This document shows, piece after piece, positions 33,527-42,688 of a stretch of DNA of 64,000 bases (the stretch's first letter is position 1; each line of letters opens with the position of its first letter). Source of the stretch: Antitrichia curtipendula (taxonomy: Eukaryota; Streptophyta; Bryopsida; Hypnales; Leucodontaceae); contig OX579633.1 in assembly GCA_951230915.1 (NCBI GenBank), forward strand, positions 22,664,574-22,728,573, given 5' to 3'. The notes beneath the pieces are model-generated. The model worked only from the letters and a program-made list of their open reading frames with translations, was not told the DNA's origin and ran no database searches. Both the position numbers and the translations under genes were made by a program.

Positions 33527-35361
33527 CATCGTGATATTTCCCGATACTCGACATGGCTTGTCTCGCTAATCACGTTGTCCATTTTGTTATGTGCATATTA
33601 TAAATGTAATTGTAAATGTAGTTGTAAGGCATTGAACATACTATACACTGATGCTTTCAATTTTTAATAGCCCAAACATTCATTAATATTGAACATCAGT
33701 ATTTCGGATATTTCAGATGGATCAGTGAAATTGTAGAGTCCCGTGCCGTTGCGGAGGAGGTTCGAGGTCTTGTACTTGTTTTGTTGAGTGCTCATTTACA
33801 CCCTTTGTGAACTGTATGTGATCTATGGTCCTTGATTTCGTATTCCATTGTGTGAGTTGCAGACAGAGAATTCACGGCATAATGATTTTATTTGTCATGT
33901 ACGTCAGTCATCCAATTCCCTTAGAGCATGTACTTCTTCATTGCCATTTTTTTTGTACCACTTTTCAATTGACAAATGCTACGTCATCGTAGCAGATTAT
34001 TCTCTTCACTCCATTATCCTGCAGCAATGGAAATGGAACTGATTATCTACATTACTGTGCCACTGGGCATTCCGTAACGACATTGTGGCGATCTATCTTT
34101 ATCGGGAGATATCCCGTTGTTTTGAAGGTTCTCCTCTGTCTCAGGAATTGACTTGCGTGCTACATATCGTGTATGCAGTAGAAGGCGTTACTCATTGTAT
34201 TGACTGGTGCTCTTTGCGTTGAGGGCGGTGTTGCGGATCTACCTCAGAGTATCGACATACCACATGGTTTTCATGGTTTCTTTAAATACATAGTTGATCA
34301 CACTATCTATGGCTTGTGGTCGTCTATGTATACTTCGACTTTGGCTGAGCTTCTTCGACGTCTTCTCCTACCATCGACTCTCAGTGGGTTTCTTTATATT
34401 GCTTATGGTGACAAACCTGACAAGAGCAATCCCTATCCAAATCGTCTTGAATTGCTGAAGCATATCTTAGGTAGCCCTAGAGAGTGCAACATTCTTTGGA
34501 ATGAAACTATTGCACTCCTTGAGGTAGATCCTCTCAATTGGCCACATACTCGTTTAATAGAACCATCCCTTCGGATGAAGAATGATGGAGATCCTCTTGA
34601 ATTACAACGGCCCTACTATGTTCGAAAGGAGATATTTATAGGTTGATAATGCTTCAGGAATATTGTAGGCAATGCCGTCATTTGATTTGAAAGGCACCTG
34701 CTTTTTATTTTTTGTACAATACCACCAGGAGTAAAATGTGGTGAATCCACCTTCACTATATGTTACCTTCAAGTTTCATTCTAGCGTACCAAAGGCTTGA
34801 AAGTGCATTATTTTGCCTTGTCATTTGTACATATTCTTGGAAGTAACGTAATGTAGTCGGGATTTTATCTGGAGATATCCCGATCGTGTGTTTCGTTTTG
34901 TGCAGTCTGATAAGTAGAATGTAGTGAACAGACCTTCAGTATCGGTTCCATGTTTTAATTGATTGTACCAAATGTCTATAATTAGATTTGCCTTCATATT
35001 TTTTATATTCTATTGTTACATGAGCTTGTGGAGATTTTATAGCAGGAGATCTCCTGTTCTTTAATTTTGTGGGGGAACCCAATATTAATGCTTACAGTTC
35101 TTAGAATTGAAAGAGTTTGGTTTCCTCTACTTTAGGGCAACACTTCAAATCTCAGTTCATTCAAAATTCCCTCCATCAAGAAATTTCCCGATGATTCACC
35201 TCAATCATTATGTATAAGTGCACGCATTATAGGTGCTTTGCTGCTCTTATTATATTTGGTGTCCTCTTGTCATATATTAACATGCTCTATTACCCTTCGT
35301 TTTGTACACTTTCAAAGTTATTGAGGTCTTCTAAATCCGAATATCGAAAAATCTCCTGATG
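33527..35361. repeat. Right subterminal series of palindrome variants
   Basis: Variants start at about 33527, 34100, 34867, 35040, 35174 and 35342. They become more frequent toward the right end and are more degenerate. The site at 35040 (GCAGGAGATCTCCTG core) has both arms changed together. 34100-34119 keeps ATCGGGAGATATCCCGTTG. Confidence 0.75.
33700..34646 (+). pseudogene. Possible third gene: small exons and a 148-codon frame
   Basis: The clearest part is an open frame from 34200 to TGA/TAG-bounded 34646, with a leucine-rich beginning and words such as LLPSTLSGFLYIAYGDKP and LRMKNDGDPLELQRPYY. Upstream there are candidate short exons with good borders: TTTCAG|ATGG... near 33716 to CGAG|GTCTTG near 33766, and TTGCAG|ACAGAG near 33862. 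The arrangement suggests spliced coding sequence downstream of the FCP1-like domain, on the same strand. I recognise no family. It could be an extra exon set of the preceding gene. Confidence 0.35.
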
Positions 35362-35377
35362 AATTGTAACATGGCAT
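34647..35377. other. Right subterminal region of the 22-kb element; no gene
   Basis: AT-rich sequence with the palindrome variants listed for this end and no coding frame that I recognise. Confidence 0.5.
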
Positions 35378-35422
35378 AGTCCAAAATTCCCCCTAAAGTC
35401 CAAAAGTAGTTAAATATGGCAT
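35378..35422 (-). repeat. Right terminal inverted repeat of the 22-kb element
   Basis: Read on the minus strand from 35422 it begins ATGCCATATTTAACTAC then TTTTGGACTTTAGG and GAATTTTGGACT. The latter block matches the left end of the small relative at 18855. ACAA follows at 35423-35426, matching 13263-13266. Confidence 0.8.
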
Positions 35423-35645
35423 ACAAGGAGAAAACACAAAAAATTGTAGAAGGAAAGACTCCCAGTCCTCAGCACAAGGACTGAATTATATACACTTTGA
35501 GAACTTCCAAAAATACAAAAGGCAAAAAGAGCCATTAAAAGTCAACCTAAATCCGGATCCTAACTTCCGGTCCGTCCTAACACTACCGGATCGGATTACT
35601 AATCCGGATCTGTTCCTGTCCTACCCTACAAGAACCTAACTTACT

Positions 35646-36143
35646 CTACATCGCTATCCCGCGCCCCAACGAAGGACTCTTGGGCTCCGCCTCCAATTGC
35701 TCGAAGACTTCTTCCAAGTTCCTGTTCCGCTCTCCGGCTATCGGATTTGGCATGTCGGAACCGGGAGAGGAATCTATGTTGATCGGCGCGGTCTGGGAAG
35801 GCTGACTCGGCTTTGACTGTGGAATTTGGTCTCTTCCTTCCCTTGGGTCCGGCACTTCCAGAAACAATTCCGGCATGGAGATGTCCGATAGGTGGACCCT
35901 CATCGATCCAATCAACTTTTGGGTGCACTCCTCCATCCGGTCCGCTGCTCCTCGTGCTAGGACCAAATTCTTCTCCACTTGCTTGGAGAAGTCAGTTAGG
36001 ATCCGAACTATCCGGGAACCGGATAGTTTCTTCTCCTCCAAGACCTTCTCGTCGAAGAGCCTGGCCCTGACTGCCACGCTTTCGGCCTCACTGAAAGTCG
36101 CCTTCACCGCTTCCGCAACCTTCTGTGTTTCATCCGCCATCAT
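35646..36143 (-). CDS. Retroelement-associated ORF2, hypothetical, 165 codons
   Basis: The frame starts ATGATGG, whose first ATG overlaps the TGA of ORF1 by four bases, and runs uninterrupted to TAG at 35646. The first ~110 residues are Ala/Glu/Lys-rich and probably helical. The rest is Pro/Ser/Asp-rich. I recognise no domain. The tight overlap suggests the two ORFs were expressed from one transcript. It is part of a fossil element, so expression now is doubtful. Confidence 0.45.
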   Translation of the reverse strand: MMADETQKVAEAVKATFSEAESVAVRARLFDEKVLEEKKLSGSRIVRILTDFSKQVEKNLVLARGAADRMEECTQKLIGSMRVHLSDISMPELFLEVPDPREGRDQIPQSKPSQPSQTAPINIDSSPGSDMPNPIAGERNRNLEEVFEQLEAEPKSPSLGRGIAM

Positions 36144-36748
36144 CCGGGTTTATACCGCTTGATCTGCCTCTCCGCCTCTAATTCATCTTCTTCTTCTTTG
36201 GTCTCGGATCCGGTCTCTTCTTCCTCCTCGTCCGTTTCCGATTCTCCATACTTCAGGAGATTCTCCTGAGCCTTCCACTCCTTCTCTTCCGAGTCCAACA
36301 GGAGCTGGTGGTGTTCGTAAAGGTGGTAGAGGTAGGGACACACGGGTATCGGCCTACTCCTCCCGACCCTTGTCGCCAACTGGGCCACCAGATCGAACAT
36401 GATCCGGGCCCAGTCCGCCTTCCGGTCTCCGCTCAGAGCACCGAAGATCGTATTGCCGAGGGTGATTGTTACCCTCGTTGGCTTCTCCGGATGTAGGATC
36501 AGGATCAAAAATTAGAGAAGTTTCCGGTGCCGGTCGTCAATGCAGTCCTCCACCGCGTATCCGTCCTTGGGGTTGACCGCTCCTCGGAACTTGCCCCAGA
36601 TATACTCGTCCTTCCGGTTTGCCATCCCCAGTCCTCCTACCTGGAACTTGTAAACCTCCCTCCAGATCTCTTCCGTCCACTCCGCCGGAATACATCGGAT
36701 CGTGTTGTCAAACTGGTTTGTCCACTTCCCCTGGATCTCCTTCACCAT
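36140..36748 (-). pseudogene. Retroelement-associated ORF1 (plant transposon protein-like), one nonsense codon
   Basis: An ATG at 36748 opens a 203-codon frame ending in TGA at 36140-36142, broken only by TAA at 36512-36514. Segments such as KDEYIWGKFRG, PKDGYAVEDC and a following LILHPEK..TITLGN resemble proteins annotated in plants as putative plant transposon protein, often near LTR elements. The C-terminal 40 residues are strongly acidic (Glu/Asp-rich). Its stop overlaps the start of the next ORF. The role is unknown; a gag-like or LTR-encoded accessory role is inference. Confidence 0.55.
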
Positions 36749-37000
36749 CCTAGATAAAGACAGTCCCTTTCCGATTCTACCTCACCCAGTCCTAGCCGCA
36801 CGTCCCGTTCTCACTTTCACTCTCCGATCTCAACCGGATACCTGCACAGCAATCGATACGCCACCGAAAACCTACCCTGCAGCACAACTCTAACACTTGC
36901 ACACTCACGCACACACATACAACACTGAAAACGCGGAGCGCGAAGAAACACTCTCACCAAACAGCGTTTGGAAATGGAGAGTGATTGAGGAGGTCCTGGG

Positions 37001-37007
37001 CTTTTAT
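37001..37007 (-). promoter_or_regulatory. TATA box of the LTR-like unit
   Basis: On the minus strand CTATAAAAGCCCAGG precedes the ORFs by about 250 bp. This is a strong plant TATA context and the normal place for an LTR promoter. The inverted words CCAAACGC-TG-TTTGG lie about 40 bp downstream. Confidence 0.6.
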
Positions 37008-37313
37008 AGTCTCTCCTGACCTAAAAGTCGTCATAATGACTTTTACCGGTCCAGTCCCACCAATCCGGTCCAACCCTAATCCGGTTCTCTAACCCCAATC
37101 CGGTTCTCTAACACTTCCGGACAAGGTTCTGATTCTAATCCGGTTCCTAGGTATCACTGCTAAGATCGGATTTATTCCAATTGTTCCACTACTTTAATGT
37201 CTTTTCTAATTTTCCGTCCTCTGTTGTTTCTAAACAAAACCTAGATACTAATTGATAGTTTCCTTTCCATTTCCTAGATAAACAACTGAAAACCAAAAAT
37301 TCTGGTTGCGACA

Positions 37314-37318
37314 GGGGG
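37314..37318. repeat. 5-bp target duplication (GGGGG), right copy
   Basis: Directly follows TGCGACA; partner of 12293-12297. Confidence 0.75.
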
Positions 37319-39320
37319 CAACCATCAAGTGTGTGTTTTTACGGCAAAGGGTTAAATGACATTTTTTTATCAAAAGATTTTTAAGAGTCTTGGCAAACCA
37401 TCCTACTATTTTTTTTGTTGATTTTTTTGTTTGGTCTCAAATTTAGCAAAAAGAAAAGAGCATACCAAAAACATACTGCCACAATCTTGATACCCTATAC
37501 TAAAGTTTAATTTTTGTGGATGAGACCTTTGGAGAGGAAAAGGCAGATTCTTTGAAGGCTACTGAATATTATATAATGCAAGAAAATAAAGTTTTATTCA
37601 AGCAAGTGAGCAGGTAAGCACATATTTTGTTCCCAAATCTATGGTCAAGTATAATGATAGGTATTACCCTCTGATGGACCAAGTTGATTGTTCAATGCTT
37701 ACGCAAAAGATTTTGTCGGAAATTAGATACAAAGTCAATTTTGATTGAATGTTCACAAAGTTTTGATTCAAGGTGTAAACATGTACCCCCTTATTAAAGG
37801 GAATATAATTTTACTTTTGATCAAGTGCCCAAAATCAAAGTTATATTGCTTTCAACTGTTGGAGCAACTAGGCAGCTTAGGGTAGCATGTGAAGAACTCC
37901 TCTTCTAATTCTCCTCCTCTAATTCTGAAATTTGGCAAGTATGTAATGTACATGATACAAGATGCAAATGCCAAAAAACATACCATGTATAGTGTAAAAT
38001 CTCACTGTAGGTGAAGAGTCAAAGTCTGTTGGCCATTTTGGACAAGGTTAGGGAGAAAAAACTCTTCTAACTTCAAACATTATAATCTTTCAATCTATAC
38101 GTGTGGTCAAGGTGTCTAAATTTTTTCATACAATCCCATAGCAGTCTAGTACAAATTTGTATAATTGAATTTTGAAACCAAAAAATTCTTCAATTCTTTT
38201 CACTACCCTAAAAATGACAATTTTTCACAATATCTATCTAATAGGTGCCTTGATTCTTTATGGGTTAACAATGAATGCCCCGTGAGACCCCAAGGGCCAC
38301 AAATACTATCAACTACATGTTTAGGATAGGATGCTCTAAAAGTGCCCATATTCTAAAAGCAACCACTAACTCAGAGGGACTTTTTTTTTTTCAATGTACC
38401 AATAGTATACATTTCAAGACACTTTTAGTGACCACAGCATTTCAACTTCAAAAATTTATATCTAAATCCACAAAGGTTCAAAACATATGAATTGACTTGA
38501 ATTGGATGCCAATTCTATTTTTTCTTCCTACGAAAATTTACTAAAAATTGTCCCAAGGAACTTAGCTTCCCCCAAAATGCAATTGGCTCTTAAAAGGTTG
38601 CTTTAAGAGCAGACTACCTTACTTTGGATAAGACTTAAAGATGCATCAAGGCCAGCAGCATATACCTTTGCGTGCACTACCATTCCTTCATGCACTGTGC
38701 TCCTCACATTGAGCCTCCACCTATCCACTTAGCTACTGATGTTGAAGTACTCTGGATTGTAAAAAATACTTCACACTATAGACTGTAGAGCCCAAGCAGT
38801 GACGGTGCATGCTACTGAATGTTATGCATGGTGCCATTATCCTTGGGAGTGTCGTACACATAGACTATTCAGAAATGTTATTGTTGAACAAGTAGTGAGG
38901 CATGCACTCATGGATTGATAAATTGTGATTACTTCAACTGTGGAGAAACTGATTATAATTTGATTGTTGAGTGAAACAGAGCCACAGATATACAAGGTCG
39001 TGTCGTACAACATTCACAAGATGCTCAGAAGGATTGCCCAAAAAGTCTACGCTGGAATATAATCTAATTAGGCACAGGTAAAAGAAGCCCCATTTACACA
39101 ATAGCTTCAGTCCAGCATGACATCCTCCAACTTGGAAAGGACAGCTGCTTTGACCATCCTCCTAGGCTCTAGATGGTTGAATTTTTACAGACAATATGAG
39201 TTGTACTGTACTGCACTGCACTGTACTGGATTGGAGCCATGGGATTGTGTAAACAAGGTTCAACAATTCTGGATGTATGCAGGTCTCTCTCTCAACATCA
39301 TGTACATCGGGAAAAAACCA
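37319..39320. other. No gene recognised
   Basis: AT-rich intergenic sequence. The 71- and 95-codon frames (38275-38490, 39117-39404) are not supported by any domain. Confidence 0.5.
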
Positions 39321-39530
39321 CCCATTGCTGCAGTACTGTTTCAATGGGTTAACAGTATAGTATTGAAAGTGTATTGTTGCAGTATTGAAACAATATATTT
39401 TTAATAAAAATGCAAGGCTCCCATTGCTTCAATATTGTTGCATTATTTATGCAATAGTGCAGCAATATACTTTCAATACTATATTGTTAACCCATTGAAA
39501 CAATATTGCAACAATATTGAAGCAATGAGG
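39321..39530. mobile_element. Foldback MITE with about 60-bp inverted arms
   Basis: GTTTCAATGGGTTAACAGTA then TAGTATTGAAAGTGTATTG (about 39339-39377) is mirrored by its near-reverse complement at about 39463-39502. Outer tips read CCATTGCTGCAGTA and its mirror ...GAAGCAATG; the right arm carries an extra ~15 bp of ATATTG-like sequence. The interior is about 85 bp. No coding. Confidence 0.75.
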
Positions 39531-40544
39531 GGTACTTTCCTGATGTATACCTTAGTTAAAGGGATGAACAAAAAGTACAGTAATTCTGGCTTGTGGGTCA
39601 TGCTTCAACGTCAGCGGTCCACTTAACTCCGTGTTTTTTCTTCTAGAGTCTAAGAATTTTTGGAAGACTTCAATTTTGAAGTAATTTCATATCCAAAGCC
39701 TGTTTGGAACAATGTCCTGACTGAACTGGCCAGGCTAGCTTGGAATGTTCCAAGCTTTGGGGCTCCAACCAGGCAAGCTCCTGTCTGAATGATAATATTA
39801 TTCAAATCACTAGAATTATTCTTTATTTGTGTCAAATTGAGGGTATAATTAACTTTTGCTGTTGTCTAATTCGGAGGAGAGATTTCCATTTGGTCAGAAA
39901 AGAAGTACAAGCCACTCTGAATTTCTCCAACGAATTGGGAATCCCATTGAATTTGCAGGTGCTAAAACTCTTTTGGGGTATTTTAAAGTTATTCTTCTGC
40001 TTTTCTTGTTTACTTTTGGCCCGCTATGGAATTTCATTCCAAAGACAAGAAAATAATATACAATGCAAGCACCAGAGGTGGACAGACTTCTGGGATTGTT
40101 TTTGTCTTTATCAGATATGGTTGAAAACAGAATGAGAAGAAGAATAACTCCAGTGACTAATAAGTCTATGAATGTCAAGAATTTCTTTTTGACCTCATAT
40201 CCTGGAGGAGTGTAGAGCTAGTGACAGCATTCGGTAGGCGCGAAAAGTGAAGCTACAACTCACTCAAGGTTTCTGTATTTCTTATTAAATCTGAAATGTA
40301 CCTGTGACCCGTCAATGCAATTCCTTCGTAACCTGCAGATGCCTAATCCTGTGTCGAGTGCTACGTAATGCGCGATCACACTCCTAATTCGATCGCACTT
40401 CATGACATCATTCCAGTAGTGGCATAATTGGGGGACAAGTTCACGAACTAATGAAGATTTGTAAAATTCGCATGGCATATTGCAATATAGATATGTTTCA
40501 CATTGCCTGGATCAATGGAAATTGCCTGGAGATCAAGTGGCATA
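39531..40544. other. No gene recognised
   Basis: Overlapping frames on both strands near 39740-40178 have no recognised domain. Confidence 0.45.
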
Positions 40545-40789
40545 CACAGGAAGATTTCGTGGCGTTAGTCCCCGGGGCAAAAGTTTGGGGGGGGTCTAAC
40601 TGCCCCACTTTAGACCCCAAGGCTTAACTCCGCATGAACTTTAGCCCGGCCAAGGTGGGACATTTTGGGGTCTAAAGTAGTGTGAAAAAAGAACTCCCGA
40701 GATTTTTCAAACACTGTGTACAAGGGGTCTAAAGTGGGGGCTATTCCTCAAAGGATTAGCCCTGGTTAACGTCACGAAATCTTCCTGTG
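40545..40789. mobile_element. 245-bp MITE with CACAGGAAGATTTCGTG ends and ATA duplication
   Basis: The left end CACAGGAAGATTTCGTG continues GCGTTAG. The right end is its mirror with ACGTTA. ATA flanks both sides (40542-40544, 40790-40792). The interior contains a second inverted pair built on GGGGTCTAAAGT and ACTTTAGACCCC. A 3-bp duplication fits PIF/Harbinger or CACTA families, but the terminus does not match either canonical form. Confidence 0.75.
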
Positions 40790-40959
40790 ATAGAGATGGC
40801 CCGATTGCCGCAGCCCACTTGATTAGTCCATATCCATACAATTAAGGCCGGCACGTGCACAACATTAAATAGAGAAGCTAAGCGATGCAATCAAGGTTAC
40901 TAAGCTGTTTCATCTAACTTGTGAATTAATCAAACGAACTAACTTATATATGACACCAA

Positions 40960-41150
40960 ACAATCTCAACACGATTGGCTGATAGTAGTGGCGGTAAGTT
41001 AGTAGTCCATGCATGCACAAGGCCGATCGAGTTCAGGACTCTTGTCATTCGTGAATAATCTGTACACAACACGAAGCGGCGGGATTCGAGCTCAATGCTT
41101 GCCTCATGCGCCTGCCAAAACCAGCTAATCCACTCAACTATTCACAATCG
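40960..41150 (-). repeat. Possible tRNA-derived SINE
   Basis: On the minus strand, GTGGATTAGCTGGTTTTGGC resembles a Pol III A box and GAGCTCGAATCCCG, about 35 bp later, resembles a B box. Spacing and order fit a tRNA-derived head. No poly-tail or duplication was identified. Confidence 0.35.
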
Positions 41151-41488
41151 CCTACTGCCAGCATACAGCGGCAGTACCTAGCTAGCTCCTCGATATATCG
41201 CGGAGTAATGAGCTTCAATAGAGATGAATCGAATAATTTAGAGAGCTGCCTGCACTTTCTATCAGAATCGACACGGAATCAGTTTAGCTAGGAAACAATC
41301 ACACCGTACCTACACAGATCTCACAATTAACGCAATAAATAGAATTAACCCGGATTGAAACTAAGTACCTCTCGATCAAGTCTATCTGTCTGCTACGGCC
41401 AAAGAAAAAATTCCTCTAAAGTAAAGGCCATCAAAGAATTCGAACTGAAGAAAGGAATGTAATTGAATGAAGGTATATGTAACTGAGG

Positions 41489-41513
41489 AAGCATATATAT
41501 ATATATATATATG
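41489..41513. repeat. (TA)n microsatellite
   Basis: About ten TA units immediately downstream of the VQ gene stop codon on the minus strand. Confidence 0.9.
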
Positions 41514-41515
41514 AG

Positions 41516-42688
41516 CTAGCCGCGCATGGACTCTGCCGCCAACCACGACTCAATCTGGCTGAAGGTAAACTCTTGCTCCTCTTGCACCCATTGCCCACCC
41601 GCAGAATCCATGCGGGCGTATTCCGATGGTGCCTCGCTAACTGGAAGAAGATTTTCCATTCCCAGGCTGCCCATATTGTAAGCAGAAGGCGAGTCGGAAG
41701 AACTGGACATGGCAAAGGGAGGGTTGGCATCGGCGGTCATGTCGATACAATTGCGAGACTCCAATTCCTGTTCCCACCACGACGACGGCATTGAGGTCGT
41801 GGGCGCCGACATCGCCCGCTTCATCAAGCTCTCCGGAGACCCCAATGCCGATGACGGACTGTCCGATGTCATGTGATCTTCTGTTTGGTCGAATTCCCGC
41901 TTGCATGAGCGGGCGAAGGGTAAGGGGCAGGATTGGGCCGGCTTGACGGTAGTGGGATGGATCACCTCGGATGTGTGTCTGCGCTGCAAGTGTTGGAGGA
42001 AGGGCGGGAGCGGCGTCGGCAAGGGCGGCGGGGGGGCCATGGCCGGCAGACGGCGAATGGAGCGCAGGGTTTCGGGCCGGATGAAGCTGCCGTTAGAGTT
42101 GGCGCGCTGCGGGCGAGGGCGTACAGGCACGGCACCCGGCGTTGGGGTGGCGCTAGGGATGCCCGTCAGCTTCTGCACCATATCGCGAAAGTCGCTGGGA
42201 TCGGTCTCCAAAATCGTCGTCGGTGTGCGTCGAGACACGCGGGGGCGGCGTTTACTCGCGGAGCGCGATGAGGATTGCCGTGATGACGACGTTGTGGCTC
42301 CTATTGGGTCGCTCAACGAGCGCCCAGTGTTGTCCACCGAGGTGGTGGATTGCGGCAGCGACGTGAGACAGTCCTGAAGCGTCTGAACGAGAGATCGGGA
42401 GGTCTTGTGCCCCTCCGCACTTGCTGGCCGAGAATCCTGCTGCTGTTGCATTGCAGCGTCGCTGCTGCTGGAGGAGCGTAGTGGAGAGCCCTGCAGAGGC
42501 GAGCGGCTGAGAGGAGAGCCGCGAATAGACGAGGAGTTGCTTGGTTGGCTGACGGGGGGAGGGGGCGACGCCTCCCATGAACAATCGGCCATGAAGTCGC
42601 TGGGGTCTTCCTCCAGCACGCTGGTGGGGGACGCCGCTGGCCAGGCGTCTACTTTGCCCACGCTGTACACGGTCTCCAGTTGTTGCAT
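41516..42688 (-). CDS. VQ motif-containing protein, single exon, 390 aa
   Basis: ATG at 42688, stop at 41516, intronless as many VQ genes are. The core FRDMVQKLTG spans residues 167-176, preceded by TTILETDPSD, and fits FxxxVQxLTG. Known of the family: plant-specific nuclear cofactors that bind WRKY factors through the VQ core and are often MAPK substrates. The protein is rich in Ser/Pro (SP sites at 59-70, 280-300), which suits MAPK phosphorylation. Basic residues at 146-154 (KRRPRVSRR) could be a nuclear signal. Residues 21-32 (PTSVLEEDPSDF) closely resemble 156-167 but lack the VQ core. The coding region is much more GC-rich than its surroundings. Antisense frames in this interval are shadows. 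Confidence 0.9.
   Translation of the reverse strand: MQQLETVYSVGKVDAWPAASPTSVLEEDPSDFMADCSWEASPPPPVSQPSNSSSIRGSPLSRSPLQGSPLRSSSSSDAAMQQQQDSRPASAEGHKTSRSLVQTLQDCLTSLPQSTTSVDNTGRSLSDPIGATTSSSRQSSSRSASKRRPRVSRRTPTTILETDPSDFRDMVQKLTGIPSATPTPGAVPVRPRPQRANSNGSFIRPETLRSIRRLPAMAPPPPLPTPLPPFLQHLQRRHTSEVIHPTTVKPAQSCPLPFARSCKREFDQTEDHMTSDSPSSALGSPESLMKRAMSAPTTSMPSSWWEQELESRNCIDMTADANPPFAMSSSSDSPSAYNMGSLGMENLLPVSEAPSEYARMDSAGGQWVQEEQEFTFSQIESWLAAESMRG

Larger units (their letters stand above)
13267..35422. mobile_element. 22-kb TIR DNA transposon with dispersed palindromes, non-functional copy
   Basis: Seen directly: inverted termini beginning ATGCCATATTTAACTAC at both ends, about 25 bp with one clear mismatch, and ACAA on both outer sides (13263-13266 and 35423-35426). 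Two long spliced genes point outward from a central block toward the two ends. A 20-bp palindrome recurs about 30 times within these limits and I found none outside. Known background: 4-bp duplications occur in, for example, the Sola superfamily, and DUF7869-like proteins accompany large eukaryotic elements. Inference: this is an autonomous-type transposon that has decayed by nonsense mutation. Size, second gene and palindrome system do not match any plant transposon I know. It is nested in an LTR-like unit and carries smaller insertions. Confidence 0.8.
12298..37313 (-). mobile_element. LTR-like retroelement unit, split by the 22-kb element
   Basis: On the minus strand the unit begins TGTCGCAACC (37313) and ends GCTGCGACA (12298), so it has TG...CA ends with a 7-bp inverted terminus and a GGGGG duplication. 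Subtracting the insertion at 13267-35422 and one ACAA leaves about 2.86 kb. I find no second copy of the TGTCGCAACC end inside, so this looks like one long LTR (solo LTR) or a non-canonical unit, not two LTRs and an interior. It carries a TATA box and two overlapping ORFs (35646-36748, minus). Both flanks share many CCGGTTC/CCGGAT words, which agrees with their being one element. Confidence 0.7.
35427..37313 (-). mobile_element. 5' portion of the split LTR-like unit
   Basis: On the minus strand it begins TGTCGCAACC at 37313, has a TATA box at 37001-37007, two ORFs, and then runs to the transposon insertion. CCGGTTCT and CCGGATT words recur through 35540-35640 and 37040-37160. Confidence 0.65.
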
